From Saccharothrix luteola (GTDB taxonomy: Bacteria > Actinomycetota > Actinomycetes > Mycobacteriales > Pseudonocardiaceae), in assembly GCF_020859565.1 (NCBI RefSeq), contig NZ_JAJHUO010000005.1, positions 1 to 39,610 of the forward strand: a DNA stretch of 39,610 bases, read 5' to 3'. The notes beneath the pieces were generated by a model. It ran no database searches and had not been told where the DNA came from. It saw only the letters and a list, made by a program, of their open reading frames with translations. Position 1 is the stretch's first letter. Every line of letters begins with the position of its first letter. This document shows positions 7,381-15,550 of the stretch, piece after piece. The position numbers and the translations under genes were made by a program.

Positions 7381-8125
7381 GGTCGTTCCTCTCATCGGTG
7401 ACATGGGTGGTCGCAGGGCGGTCGGGGTGGGGGATGACCAGGACCGTGACGTCGTCACGGCTGCCGCGCGCACGGGTCGCGGCGAGCAGTACCTCGGCGC
7501 ACCGCTGCGGGTCGTCGCCGTGTTCGAGGAGCAGTTCCCGGAACTCGTCGAGGGGCAGCTTCAGACCATCGGACGCGAGGACCAGCAGCCGGGCTGTCGC
7601 CTCGAAGCCCTCGACGCCGTAGATCGGGACGCGGCCAACGTTGTGGCGCAGCTTGTGGTCGTGAGCGGCGGCTTCGGCATCGGGGACGCCTTGTTGCCGC
7701 ATTTCCTCGCCGAGGGTGTGCGGGGTCGTGAAGCGGCGCAGGGTGCCGTCGTCCTTGAGGCCATAGGCCGAGCTGTCGCCCGCGTAGGCGATGCGCCAGT
7801 ACCCGCCGGCCCGCACCGAGGCCACGACGATCGCTCCATTGGGCTCGGCGCTGTCGTCGTCATCCCCTTCGGCATAAGGGATCGCGGCCGTGACGATGCC
7901 GAGCACCGGGGTCTCCCGGGCGGCGACGCGGGCGGCGACGGAGGCGGCGACGCGGGCGAACTCGGCGACCTCCGGTGTCGAGCCTGTCCCGTCCACCACC
8001 GCCGCCGCGAACGTGCCGCGGTAGGAGTGCTGGGCGTGGGCGTCGGCGTTGAGCGGGCGGTTCGGGCCCTGGGAGGTCGCCACTCCCGGTTGGACGTGCG
8101 CGCCGAGGTCGGCCGGGTCGGTCAT
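7328..8125 (-). CDS. PP2C-family serine/threonine phosphatase
   Basis: A 265-aa protein with the metal-binding motifs of PPM/PP2C phosphatases: VVDGTG (43-48) in place of the usual DGhGG, IAYAGDSSAYG (Asp117), LASDGL in the C-terminal third, and SRDDVTVLVI near the end. It is soluble, with a charged Pro/Glu-rich tail (ERRPEEPARPAEPAA). It would dephosphorylate Ser/Thr-phosphorylated proteins. It is the first gene of a minus-strand pair with the overlapping proline-rich mini-ORF and lies close to the Scr1/DUF397 module, with no kinase gene in the window. Confidence 0.85.
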   Translation of the reverse strand: MTDPADLGAHVQPGVATSQGPNRPLNADAHAQHSYRGTFAAAVVDGTGSTPEVAEFARVAASVAARVAARETPVLGIVTAAIPYAEGDDDDSAEPNGAIVVASVRAGGYWRIAYAGDSSAYGLKDDGTLRRFTTPHTLGEEMRQQGVPDAEAAAHDHKLRHNVGRVPIYGVEGFEATARLLVLASDGLKLPLDEFRELLLEHGDDPQRCAEVLLAATRARGSRDDVTVLVIPHPDRPATTHVTDERNDRGERRPEEPARPAEPAA

Positions 8126-8249
8126 GGTCGGATCTTCGCGCAGTCACCGTCACCTGCGCGGGTAGACGCGCTACACGTTCGGGCGATTCCAACTGAGCGC
8201 GACGTATCCAGTGCGCACCGTGACACTCCTGTACGGCAGGGGGTGAACG

Positions 8250-9596
8250 ATGACCGACCTGCTGCACCCGCACGCGCGACGGCGGGAGGTGCGTCCTCCG
8301 CTGCGCCGGTCCCACGACATCCAGGGCAACGTCCTGGCCGCGTTCAACAAGGACCACCAGCTGTTCCGGTTCGTCCGCTTCACCGACGACAAGCTCGGGC
8401 GCACCTGGCTCGCCGCCATGCTCGGGCACCTCAGCACCACCGCCGAGGTGGAGGACTTCAACGAGGTCTTCTCCCTCGGCCGCACGATGTTCGGCGGCGA
8501 CCCGGAAGGGCTGACCGCCACTTGGGCGACGGTGTCCCTCACGCCCGAGGGCCTGGTCGACCTGAGCATCAACCCCGACGCGACGCGGGAAGACCTCCGG
8601 GAGCACTTCCCGCACACCGCCGAGCAAGCCGCGCGGGCCAACGGCGACACCGGCGACTCGGCACCCGCCCACTGGCTGTTCGGCCGCGCGGACCAGCGGG
8701 TCCACGCCGTGGTCACGGTCGCGTCCGACGACCCGGAGCGCCTGGCGGAGACCGCTCGCAACCTGGACGTGCTCGACACCGTGCTCGGCGTCGCCACGGT
8801 CCACGAGCAGCGCGCCGCCACGCTCCCCGGTGACCGGCGCGGGCGCGAGCACTTCGGCTACCGGCACGGCATCTCGCAGCCCGGCGTGCGCGGCTTCCAC
8901 CACGAGGACCCCGAACGACCGGGTCACCGCGCGGGCCGGCCGGGCACGCTCCTGGTGAACGCGGGCGAGTTCGTCTTCGGCCACCCGGCCGAGTCGCCCC
9001 GCCCGCACGCCGCCGCGTGGCTGACCGACGGCTCGATCCAGGTGGTCCGCCGCCTCACCCAGGACGTCGAGGGCTGGCGGGACGCCGTCGAGCGGCACGG
9101 CCGGGGGCCGGAGCTGATCGGCAGGCACCCGGACGGCCGCCCGCTGGCCACCAGCCTGGGCCACAACGACTTCGACTACTCCGACGACCCGGTGGGCACG
9201 GCGACGCCGTGCCCGGCCCACATCCGCAAGACGAACCCGAGGTCGTTCACGCACCGGACGCCCCGGGAGCACCGGATCCTGCGCCGGGGCATCCCGTTCG
9301 GCCCCGCCGAACCCGGTCCCGCCGACATCGGCCCCACCGACACCAGCCCCACCGACGACGACGAGCGCGGCCTCGTGTTCGTGGCCCACTGCACGTCGTT
9401 GGCGGAGCAGTTCGAGTACGTCCAGCGAACGTGGGCCCGCAACCCGGACTTCGCGCCGGGCGAGCGCGGCGCGCCCACCGGTGTCGACGCCGTGATCGGC
9501 GGCGACTTCGTGCGGACCACCGGGGCGCTCTACGCGCTGACGCCCTCGGTCAGCACCCTCAGACTGCTCGCCGCGGGTCGCGAGCTGCCCCGTTAA
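8250..9596 (+). CDS. DyP-type heme peroxidase (atypical GXXDG motif)
   Basis: A 448-aa protein with the DyP fold. It begins with DIQGNVLAAFNKDH, typical of the long classes, and has HIRKTNPRS with the proximal heme ligand His324. ILRRGIPFGP carries the distal Arg, and GLVFVAHCTSLAEQFEYVQ is the late family motif. At the site where these enzymes have GXXDG, with the catalytic Asp, the sequence is GYRHG (His206, codon CAC at 8865-8867). No Tat signal is present, so it is cytoplasmic or an encapsulin-type cargo; no encapsulin gene is in the window. Its TAA overlaps the TAA of the converging gene in a shared TTAA. Confidence 0.87.
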   Translation: MTDLLHPHARRREVRPPLRRSHDIQGNVLAAFNKDHQLFRFVRFTDDKLGRTWLAAMLGHLSTTAEVEDFNEVFSLGRTMFGGDPEGLTATWATVSLTPEGLVDLSINPDATREDLREHFPHTAEQAARANGDTGDSAPAHWLFGRADQRVHAVVTVASDDPERLAETARNLDVLDTVLGVATVHEQRAATLPGDRRGREHFGYRHGISQPGVRGFHHEDPERPGHRAGRPGTLLVNAGEFVFGHPAESPRPHAAAWLTDGSIQVVRRLTQDVEGWRDAVERHGRGPELIGRHPDGRPLATSLGHNDFDYSDDPVGTATPCPAHIRKTNPRSFTHRTPREHRILRRGIPFGPAEPGPADIGPTDTSPTDDDERGLVFVAHCTSLAEQFEYVQRTWARNPDFAPGERGAPTGVDAVIGGDFVRTTGALYALTPSVSTLRLLAAGRELPR

Positions 9597-10426
9597 GGGG
9601 TGACGGGTAGTCGGTCGTGGCCGCCGTCCACGACCGGCTCCCAACCCGTCGCGTGCCGCCGCACGAGGTCCGCCGCGACCGAGTCGAACGGCCGCGCCCA
9701 CACCTCCTCGTTGAACACCTCGACCTCGACGTACCCGTCGTACCCGGTCGCGGCGACGAGCGAGGTCAGCCCGACCAGGTCGATGTGCCCGTCACCGGGC
9801 AGGCCGCGGCCCAGCAGCACGTCGGCAGGCAGCGGCGTCACCCAGTCGCACACCTGGTAGGAGTGGATGCGCGGGCCGGCCCGCCGGACGTCGGCCGCCA
9901 ACGCCGGGTCCCACCACACGTGCAGGGCGTCCACGACGACCCCGACCACCGACGCCGGGTACGGCGCGGCCAGCTCCAGCGCCTGCCCCAACGTCGACAC
10001 CACGCCGCGGTCGGCGCAGAACACCGGGTGCATCGGCTCCACCGCCAACCGCACACCGGCCGACTCCGCGTACGGCGCCAGCACCTCCAGCGCCGACGCG
10101 ACGCGTCCCCGTGCCGCGACGAGGTCGCGGTCCGGCACCCCGCCGGGCACCAGCACCAGGCACCGCGCGCCCAGCGCGGCGGTCTCGTCGATCGCCCGCC
10201 GGTTGTCGTCCAGCCGCTGGTCGAACCCGGTGAAGAACCCGCCGCGGCACAGCGACGAGACCTCCAGCCCCGCCGACGCGACCAGCGCGGCCGTCCGCTC
10301 CAGCCCGTACTCGGCCACCGGGTCGCGCCACAGCCCGACCGCGCCGATCCCGTGGCGCACGCACACGTCGACCACCTCGGGCACGGACGCCCGCTTCACC
10401 GTGGCCTGGTTCAACGACAGCCTCAC
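9593..10426 (-). CDS. Sugar phosphate isomerase/epimerase (AP-endonuclease-type TIM barrel)
   Basis: A 277-aa TIM barrel of the xylose-isomerase-like family. Candidate metal ligands lie in VEPMHPVF, DALHVWWDP, HSYQVCDW, GDGHIDL and EVEVFNEEVW, spaced as in IolE/hydroxypyruvate isomerase-type enzymes. The GTG at 10426 is taken as the start because it overlaps the stop of the preceding gene (GTGA, 10423-10426). It is third in the operon with an oxidoreductase and a DUF993 aldolase-fold protein, so it probably isomerises or epimerises a keto-sugar or keto-polyol intermediate. The substrate cannot be read from sequence. Confidence 0.87.
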   Translation of the reverse strand: MRLSLNQATVKRASVPEVVDVCVRHGIGAVGLWRDPVAEYGLERTAALVASAGLEVSSLCRGGFFTGFDQRLDDNRRAIDETAALGARCLVLVPGGVPDRDLVAARGRVASALEVLAPYAESAGVRLAVEPMHPVFCADRGVVSTLGQALELAAPYPASVVGVVVDALHVWWDPALAADVRRAGPRIHSYQVCDWVTPLPADVLLGRGLPGDGHIDLVGLTSLVAATGYDGYVEVEVFNEEVWARPFDSVAADLVRRHATGWEPVVDGGHDRLPVTP

Positions 10427-11541
10427 GTCAGCACGTCCAGGAGTCGTCCCCACCGCCGGGCGGCGAGGTCCGGGTCGGGCAGCAGCCCGGCGAGGTCCGC
10501 CAGCCGCAACGCCTCGCCGAGGTGCACCACGTCCCGGGCCGACTGCAAACCGCCGACCATGCCGAACGCGTCCTGGAACCCGCCGAGCCAGGCCAGGAAC
10601 ACCACACCGGTCTTGTAGTGGTACGTCGGCGCGCCGAAGATGTGCCGCGACAACGCGACCGTCGGCTCCAGCACCTCGTCGTACCGGGCGCGGTCGCCCG
10701 CGTCCAACGCGCGCAACGCGGTGGACGCGGCCGGCGCGATGGCGTCGAAGATCCCCAGCAGCGCGTCGCTGTGCCCGAGCTCGTCGCCCGCGATCAGCTC
10801 CGGGTAGTTGAAGTCGTCACCGGTGTAGCAGCGCACGCCGGCCGGCAGCGACCGCCGCAACCCGATCTCGTGCGAGGCGTCCAGCAGCGACACCTTCACG
10901 CCGTCGACCTTGTCCGGGTAGGCCTTGATCAGGTCCAGGAAGTGCCCGGTCGCCGTCGGCACGTCCGACGAGCCCCAGTAGCCCTCCAGCGCCGGGTCGA
11001 ACGCGGTGCCGAGCCAGTGCAGGACCACCGGCTGGTCGACCTCCTCCAGCAGCGCCGCGTAGACCTCCTGGTAGTCCTCGGGCCCGCGCGCCCGCGCCGC
11101 CAGCTTGCGGCTGCACATCAGGATCGGTTGCGCGCCCGCCTCGACGACGGCCGCCAACTGCTCCCGGTACGCCGTCAAGGGGTCCTCGGTGTCGTGGTCG
11201 GTGCCGACGCCCGCGGCCAGCCGACCGGTCGCGATCGACGCGCTGCGCCGGATCAGCTCCAGCGCCGTGCCCCAGTCCAGGCCCATGCCGCGCTGCGCGG
11301 TGTCCATGGCCTCGGCGACGCCGAAACCGTGCTCCCACAACCGCACCCGGTACGCCAGCGTGGCGTCCCAGTCGAGCAGGGCGGGCGCGCCGATCCCGTT
11401 GCCGCCGAACGGGTCCGCCACCACGTGCGCCGCCGCGAACGCCACCCGCGACTCGAACGCGCCGGTGTCCCACGTCCTCGGCGGGGACAGCTCGTGCTCG
11501 CGCAGCGCGCCGTCCCGGCCGGGCAGCCACACCGAGGTCAT
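10423..11541 (-). CDS. DUF993 family protein (dihydrodipicolinate synthase-like aldolase)
   Basis: A 372-aa protein of the DUF993 family, related to the DapA/NAL aldolase barrel. Recognisable segments are ADPFGGNGIGAPALLDWDAT, the VEAGAQPILMC strand, HWLGTAFDPALEGYWGS, and KVDGVKVSLLD with a lysine (VKVSLL) at the place of the Schiff-base Lys in the superfamily. The ATG at 11541 overlaps the stop of the upstream oxidoreductase (ATGA). The operon order of oxidoreductase, DUF993 and isomerase recurs in actinomycetes and suggests oxidation followed by a retro-aldol-type cleavage of a sugar derivative. The actual reaction is unknown. Confidence 0.85.
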   Translation of the reverse strand: MTSVWLPGRDGALREHELSPPRTWDTGAFESRVAFAAAHVVADPFGGNGIGAPALLDWDATLAYRVRLWEHGFGVAEAMDTAQRGMGLDWGTALELIRRSASIATGRLAAGVGTDHDTEDPLTAYREQLAAVVEAGAQPILMCSRKLAARARGPEDYQEVYAALLEEVDQPVVLHWLGTAFDPALEGYWGSSDVPTATGHFLDLIKAYPDKVDGVKVSLLDASHEIGLRRSLPAGVRCYTGDDFNYPELIAGDELGHSDALLGIFDAIAPAASTALRALDAGDRARYDEVLEPTVALSRHIFGAPTYHYKTGVVFLAWLGGFQDAFGMVGGLQSARDVVHLGEALRLADLAGLLPDPDLAARRWGRLLDVLT

Positions 11542-12677
11542 GCCGGCACCTCGATCCGGCGGCCGGTGCGGGAGGACTCCAGGCCCAGCGCGGCCAGCCG
11601 CACCGTGCGCACCCCGGAGTGGAAGTCGTGCGCGAACGGCGCGCCGACCGCCACGTGCTTGAGGAACTCCTCCCACTGCACCATGAACCCGTTGTCGAAC
11701 ACCTCGTTGTCCGGGACTTCCTGCCACAGCGACCGGAAGTCGATCGACGACGGCACGTCCGGGTCCCACACCGGCTTGGGCGTGATCGCCCGCGACTGCA
11801 CCTTGCAGTTGCGCAGCCCGGCCACCGCGCTGCCGTGCGTGCCGTCCACGTGGAACTCGACCAGCTCGTCGCGGTTGACCCGCGTCGCCCACGACGAGTT
11901 CACCTGCGCCACCACGCCGCCGGTCATCTCGAAGATCGCGTACGCCGCGTCGTCGGCCGTCGCCTCGTACGGCGCGCCGTTCTCGTCCCACCTCGTCGGC
12001 ACGTGCGTGACGGCCCGCGCGGTCACCGCCTCCACCGGGCCGAGCAGCCCTTCCAGCAGGTAGCTCCAGTGGCAGAACATGTCCACCACGATCCCGCCGC
12101 CGTCCTCGGCGCGGTAGTTCCACGACGGCCGCTGCGCGGCCTGCCAGTCGCCCTCGAACACCCAGTAGCCGAACTCGCCGCGCACGGACAGCACGCGGCC
12201 GAAGAAGCCGCCGTCCAGCAGGCGCTTGAGCTTGCGGATCCCCGGCAGGTAGAGCTTGTCGGCCACCACGCCGTGCTTCACGCCGGCCGCGTCGGCGTGC
12301 CGGGCCAGCTCCAGCACCTCCTCGGGCGTGGCCGCGACCGGCTTCTCGCTGTAGACGTGCTTGCCCGCGTCGATCGCCGCCGTCAGCGAGGCGGCGTGCG
12401 CGGACGTGACCTGGCCCTCGAAGTAGACCGAGACGTCCGGGTCGCCGAGCGCCGCGTCGAGGTCGGTCGTCCAGCGCGCGAGGTCGTGCCGCTCGGCGAT
12501 CTCCTTCAGCTTGGCGGGGTTGCGGCCGACCAGCAGCGGCTCGGGGACCAGCACGTCGTCACCGACCCGGATCCCGCCGCGCTCGCGGAGGGCCAGGATC
12601 GACCGGACGAGGTGCTGTCGGTACCCCATCCGCCCCGTGACCCCGTTCAACGCGACGCCGATCGTGCGCACCGCCAT
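11538..12677 (-). CDS. Gfo/Idh/MocA family oxidoreductase
   Basis: A 379-aa NAD(P)-dependent sugar/polyol dehydrogenase. It has an N-terminal Rossmann fold (VRTIGVALNGVTGRMG), the EKP motif (YSEKPVAATPEE) and a C-terminal domain with GGGIVVDMFCHWSYLL, whose Asp and His correspond to the substrate-binding and catalytic pair of the family. The MAVRTIGVALNG start is preferred over an ATG 14 codons upstream, because that extension would overlap the LacI-type operator. First gene of the three-gene operon, followed by ATGA coupling to DUF993. Probable substrate is a cyclic polyol or sugar. Confidence 0.88.
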   Translation of the reverse strand: MAVRTIGVALNGVTGRMGYRQHLVRSILALRERGGIRVGDDVLVPEPLLVGRNPAKLKEIAERHDLARWTTDLDAALGDPDVSVYFEGQVTSAHAASLTAAIDAGKHVYSEKPVAATPEEVLELARHADAAGVKHGVVADKLYLPGIRKLKRLLDGGFFGRVLSVRGEFGYWVFEGDWQAAQRPSWNYRAEDGGGIVVDMFCHWSYLLEGLLGPVEAVTARAVTHVPTRWDENGAPYEATADDAAYAIFEMTGGVVAQVNSSWATRVNRDELVEFHVDGTHGSAVAGLRNCKVQSRAITPKPVWDPDVPSSIDFRSLWQEVPDNEVFDNGFMVQWEEFLKHVAVGAPFAHDFHSGVRTVRLAALGLESSRTGRRIEVPA

Positions 12678-12699
12678 GCGTACACCCCGCTCAAGTTCG

Positions 12700-12715
12700 T
12701 GGAAAGCGCTTTCCA
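12700..12715. promoter_or_regulatory. LacI/GalR-type operator
   Basis: TGGAAAGCGCTTTCCA is a perfect 16-bp palindrome with the central CG typical of LacI-family sites, 22 bp upstream of the oxidoreductase start. A LacI-family regulator is encoded at 14354-15394. Confidence 0.85.
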
Positions 12716-12793
12716 ACACGCTACGGTCGGCTCCTCGCGGACGTCAACCTCCCGGTCGGATCGACGACCGCCCGCGAGGTGCGTCCCGCGGCC

Positions 12794-13558
12794 TCAGCCC
12801 CGGAGGCCGAGGTGGATGCCGCCGCTGGCGTCGAGGACCTGGCCGGTGATCCACCGCGCGTCGTCGGAGGCGAGGAAGGCGACGGCGTCGGCCACGTCGT
12901 CGGCCCGGCCGAGACGGTTGAGCGCGGTCTGGCCGGTGATGAACTCCGCCAGCCCCGGCGCCTCGAAGACGGCCGCGTTCACGTCGGTCCGGGTGGCGCC
13001 GGGCGCGACCGCGTTGACCGTGATCCCACGGGTGCCCAGAGCACTGGCCAGGGTGAGGGTCATCGTCTCCAAGGCCCCTTTGCCCATGGCGAAGGACGTC
13101 TGGCCGGGGTTGGCCACCCTGGTGGCGACCGACGTCAGGGTGATGATCCGGCCGCCGTCGCGCAGCAGCGGCAACGCCCGCCGGACCAGGAAGTACGGCG
13201 CCTTGACGTTGACCGCGAAGAGGTGGTCGAACCGCTCCGGGGTGTCCGTCACGATCGGACCGGCCGGCGGTGCGGCGGCGTTGTTGACCAGGATGTCCAG
13301 CCCTCGCCCGGCCAACCCGCGCTCCAGGCCGGCCATCAGGGTGTCGACGTCCCCGTCCACGCCCAGCTCCGCCCGGACCGCGAAGGCACGCCCACCGGCC
13401 GCCTCGATCGCGACGACCGTCTCCTCCGCCGCCGCCTCGCCGCTGCCGTAGTGCACGGCAACTTCCGCGCCGTCGGCGGCGAGTCGTCGGGCGATGGCCC
13501 GCCCGATGCCGCGCGACGCCCCGGTGACCAACGCGATCCTGCCTGCGAGCTTGCCCAT
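12794..13558 (-). CDS. SDR family oxidoreductase with Phe at the catalytic Tyr
   Basis: A 254-aa classical SDR. It has TGASRGIG (12-19), NNAA (92-95), the catalytic Ser143 (LTSVAT), and Lys160. The usual YxxxK reads SFAMGK, with Phe156 (codon TTC, complement of 13091-13093) instead of Tyr. The Ser-to-aromatic spacing is the usual 13 residues, so the alignment is secure. The C-terminal pattern GQVLDASGGIHLG is typical of the FabG-like group. It is divergent from a TetR regulator across 67 bp with palindromic sites and is probably repressed by it. Loss of the Tyr hydroxyl could reduce activity or signal a non-standard role. Confidence 0.88.
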   Translation of the reverse strand: MGKLAGRIALVTGASRGIGRAIARRLAADGAEVAVHYGSGEAAAEETVVAIEAAGGRAFAVRAELGVDGDVDTLMAGLERGLAGRGLDILVNNAAAPPAGPIVTDTPERFDHLFAVNVKAPYFLVRRALPLLRDGGRIITLTSVATRVANPGQTSFAMGKGALETMTLTLASALGTRGITVNAVAPGATRTDVNAAVFEAPGLAEFITGQTALNRLGRADDVADAVAFLASDDARWITGQVLDASGGIHLGLRG

Positions 13559-13576
13559 GACCGACTCCTCTGATGT

Positions 13577-13606
13577 TAGCGACTCACTAGATGGTAGTAA
13601 CTACCA
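13577..13606. promoter_or_regulatory. TetR operators between SDR and TetR genes
   Basis: TGGTAGT-A-ACTACCA (13592-13606) is a perfect 7-1-7 palindrome. Just left of it TAGCGACTCACTA (13577-13589) is a near-palindrome with one mismatched pair. Both sit in the 67-bp divergent gap. Confidence 0.75.
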
Positions 13607-13625
13607 CAACGGTATCGTCTACCGG

Positions 13626-14240
13626 ATGAGTGGTGGGGGGCCGAACCTGCGCGAACGCCGACGGGCGGAGACCCGACGCCTGATCCAGTCGTGGGCGATG
13701 CGGCTGTTCGTCGAGCGCGGTTACGACGCGACCACCGTCAACGACGTCGCGCGGGCGTCGGGCGTCTCGCCGATGACCGTCTACCGGCACTTCCCGACCA
13801 AGGAAGACCTGGTGCTGCACGACCGGTACGACGACCTGCTCGCGGAACGGGTCGCGGCCCGGCCGGCCGACGAGCCCGCGGTGCTCCGGATCGGGCGGAC
13901 CCTGGTCGACGCGACCCGGTCGCTCGTCGGACCCGCCGAAGGGGCCACGTCGGCGGAGCGGGACCTCTTGCTCGCCCGCCTCCGGCTGATGGTCGACACG
14001 CCCGCCCTGCGGGCCCGCCACCTGGACAGCCAGTACGCCACGCAGAAGGCCGTCGTCGACGCGCTGCTCGGCGACACGCCGGACCCGGAGGCGGAGTTCC
14101 GCGCGCAGGTCGCGACGGGCGCCTGCCTGGCCGCCATGCACGTCGCCCTGGTGCGGTGGGCCCGGGAGGACGGTCGCCCCGACCTGCCCGGCCTGATCGC
14201 CGCCGCTCTCGCCGCCGCCTTCGACGACGACTTCGGCTGA
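13626..14240 (+). CDS. TetR/AcrR family transcriptional regulator
   Basis: A 204-aa regulator. The N-terminal helix-turn-helix spans ~residues 15-60 (RRLIQSWAMRLFVERGYDAT, then VNDVARASGVSPMTVYRHFP), followed by a KEDLVLHDRYDD helix and a helical ligand-binding domain. The ATG at 13626 starts just before the conserved LRERRRAETR; longer in-frame starts would run through the divergent SDR gene. The SDR next door, with the operator between them, is the likely target. Confidence 0.9.
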   Translation: MSGGGPNLRERRRAETRRLIQSWAMRLFVERGYDATTVNDVARASGVSPMTVYRHFPTKEDLVLHDRYDDLLAERVAARPADEPAVLRIGRTLVDATRSLVGPAEGATSAERDLLLARLRLMVDTPALRARHLDSQYATQKAVVDALLGDTPDPEAEFRAQVATGACLAAMHVALVRWAREDGRPDLPGLIAAALAAAFDDDFG

Positions 14241-14353
14241 CCGCCCACCGGCCGCCGCGGGTCGACTTCGACCGCCCCACCTGGTGAACTCGCCTCCGCG
14301 CCGCGCGGCGAAACGGCTAGTCTCGCCCGACCAGGAACGCGAAGGAGGCGGCG

Positions 14354-15394
14354 TTGACGTCGCGGCAGGTCACGCTGGCGGAAGTGGCGAAGCACGCGGG
14401 CGTGTCGCTCGCCACCGCGTCACGCGTGCTCAACGGCAGCACCCGACAGGTCAGCGAAGAGCTGCGCGAACGCGTGCTCGGCACCGCGCGCAGGCTCGGC
14501 TACCTGCCCAACGCCTCGGCGCAGGCGCTGGCGCGCAACTCCAGCGTGCTGGTGGGCCTGGTGGTGCACGACATCGCCGACCCCTACTTCTCCAGCATCG
14601 CCGCCGGTGTGACGCGGATCGCCGAGGACGCCGGGCTGGTCGTGGTGCTCGGCACCACGGGCCGCGACCCGCGCCGCGAGGTGGAGCTGGTGAACACGCT
14701 GCGCGCGCACCGGGCCCGTGCCCTGGTGATCGCGGGCAGCCGCACCACCGACCGGTCGGCGTCACGGCTGCTGGCCGAGGAGATCACCGCGTTCACCGCG
14801 CAGGGCGGCCGGGTGGCGTGCGTCTCCCAGGCCAAGCTCGGCACGGACACCGTGGTGCCCGCGAACCGCGCCGGCGCCCGCGCGCTGGCCCGCCGGCTGG
14901 CCGCGCTCGGCCACCGCCGGTTCGCCGTGCTGGCCGGCCCGCCGGACCTGGTGGTGGCGCGCGACCGGCTGGCCGGGTTCAAGGCGGGGCTGGCCGACGA
15001 AGGGCTGGAGCTGCCCGACGCATGCGTCATCGCCAGCGGTTTCACCCGCGACGGCGGGCACGCCGCCGTGGCCGACCTGATCGCCGCGCGCACTGGCGCG
15101 ACCTGCGTGTTCGCCGTGAACGACGTGATGGCGCTCGGCGCGATGGCGGGCTTGCGCGAACACGGCCTGCGGGTGCCGGAAGACGTCTCGGTCGCCGGGT
15201 TCGACGACATCCCCACCCTGCGCGACCTGGTGCCGGCGCTGAGCACCGTCCGGCTGCCGCTGGAGGAGATGGGCGAACGGGCGGCGCGGCTGGTGCTCGA
15301 CGACGTGGTGGCCTCCCCGCGCACGGTCCGGGTCGCCGGCGAGGTCGTGCTGCGGACCTCCACTTCGCAACCCAGCGGTATCGGACTGCGCTGA
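14354..15394 (+). CDS. LacI family transcriptional regulator
   Basis: A 346-aa protein with TTG start and GGAGG about six bases upstream. The N-terminal LacI helix-turn-helix (TLAEVAKHAGVSLATASRVL) is followed by the hinge helix (NASAQALARN) and a periplasmic-binding-like sensor domain (~60-340; GLVVHDIADPYFSSI, the VAGFDDIPTLRDLVPALSTV segment, and the LRTSTS end). These features are standard for sugar-responsive repressors. The only LacI-type palindrome seen nearby is upstream of the oxidoreductase operon (12700-12715), its likely target. A divergently arranged SDR/TetR pair separates the two. No palindrome was found in front of its own gene. Confidence 0.92.
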   Translation: MTSRQVTLAEVAKHAGVSLATASRVLNGSTRQVSEELRERVLGTARRLGYLPNASAQALARNSSVLVGLVVHDIADPYFSSIAAGVTRIAEDAGLVVVLGTTGRDPRREVELVNTLRAHRARALVIAGSRTTDRSASRLLAEEITAFTAQGGRVACVSQAKLGTDTVVPANRAGARALARRLAALGHRRFAVLAGPPDLVVARDRLAGFKAGLADEGLELPDACVIASGFTRDGGHAAVADLIAARTGATCVFAVNDVMALGAMAGLREHGLRVPEDVSVAGFDDIPTLRDLVPALSTVRLPLEEMGERAARLVLDDVVASPRTVRVAGEVVLRTSTSQPSGIGLR

Positions 15395-15457
15395 CCGGTG
15401 ATTACGCTCTATTCTGGACACCGTTCGACCACCCCTCACGAGGAGTGATCCCTTACC

Positions 15458-15550
15458 GTGCGCGACGCGCAGTCCCCGGGCTGCAGTACCGAGCCGGGTC
15501 CGATACCCGGCTGCCAGCCCCGCCCGGCCCACCACCGGTGGGCCCGATGA
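15458..15550 (+). CDS. Possible 30-aa upstream ORF (leader peptide) before CNNM gene
   Basis: GTG at 15458, with AGGAG about 12 bases upstream, opens a 30-codon frame VRDAQSPGCSTEPGPIPGCQ ending HHRWAR. Its TGA (15548-15550) overlaps the ATG of the transporter gene at 15547 (ATGA). No Shine-Dalgarno sequence precedes that ATG; instead an 8-bp hairpin lies directly in front of it. Coupled translation through this ORF would explain how the main gene is read. The peptide itself resembles nothing known. Confidence 0.4.
   Translation: MRDAQSPGCSTEPGPIPGCQPRPAHHRWAR
15493..15544 (+). promoter_or_regulatory. Structured leader of the CNNM operon
   Basis: Two hairpins lie in the 152-bp leader: GCCGGGT/ACCCGGC (15493-15499 with 15505-15511) and GGCCCACC/GGTGGGCC (15526-15533 with 15537-15544, 3-base loop), the second ending two bases before the ATG at 15547. 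It matches no riboswitch class I can recognise. Confidence 0.5.

Noticed and set aside
7860..9701. A 613-codon minus-strand frame
   Set aside because: Antisense of the DyP gene; no recognisable domain.
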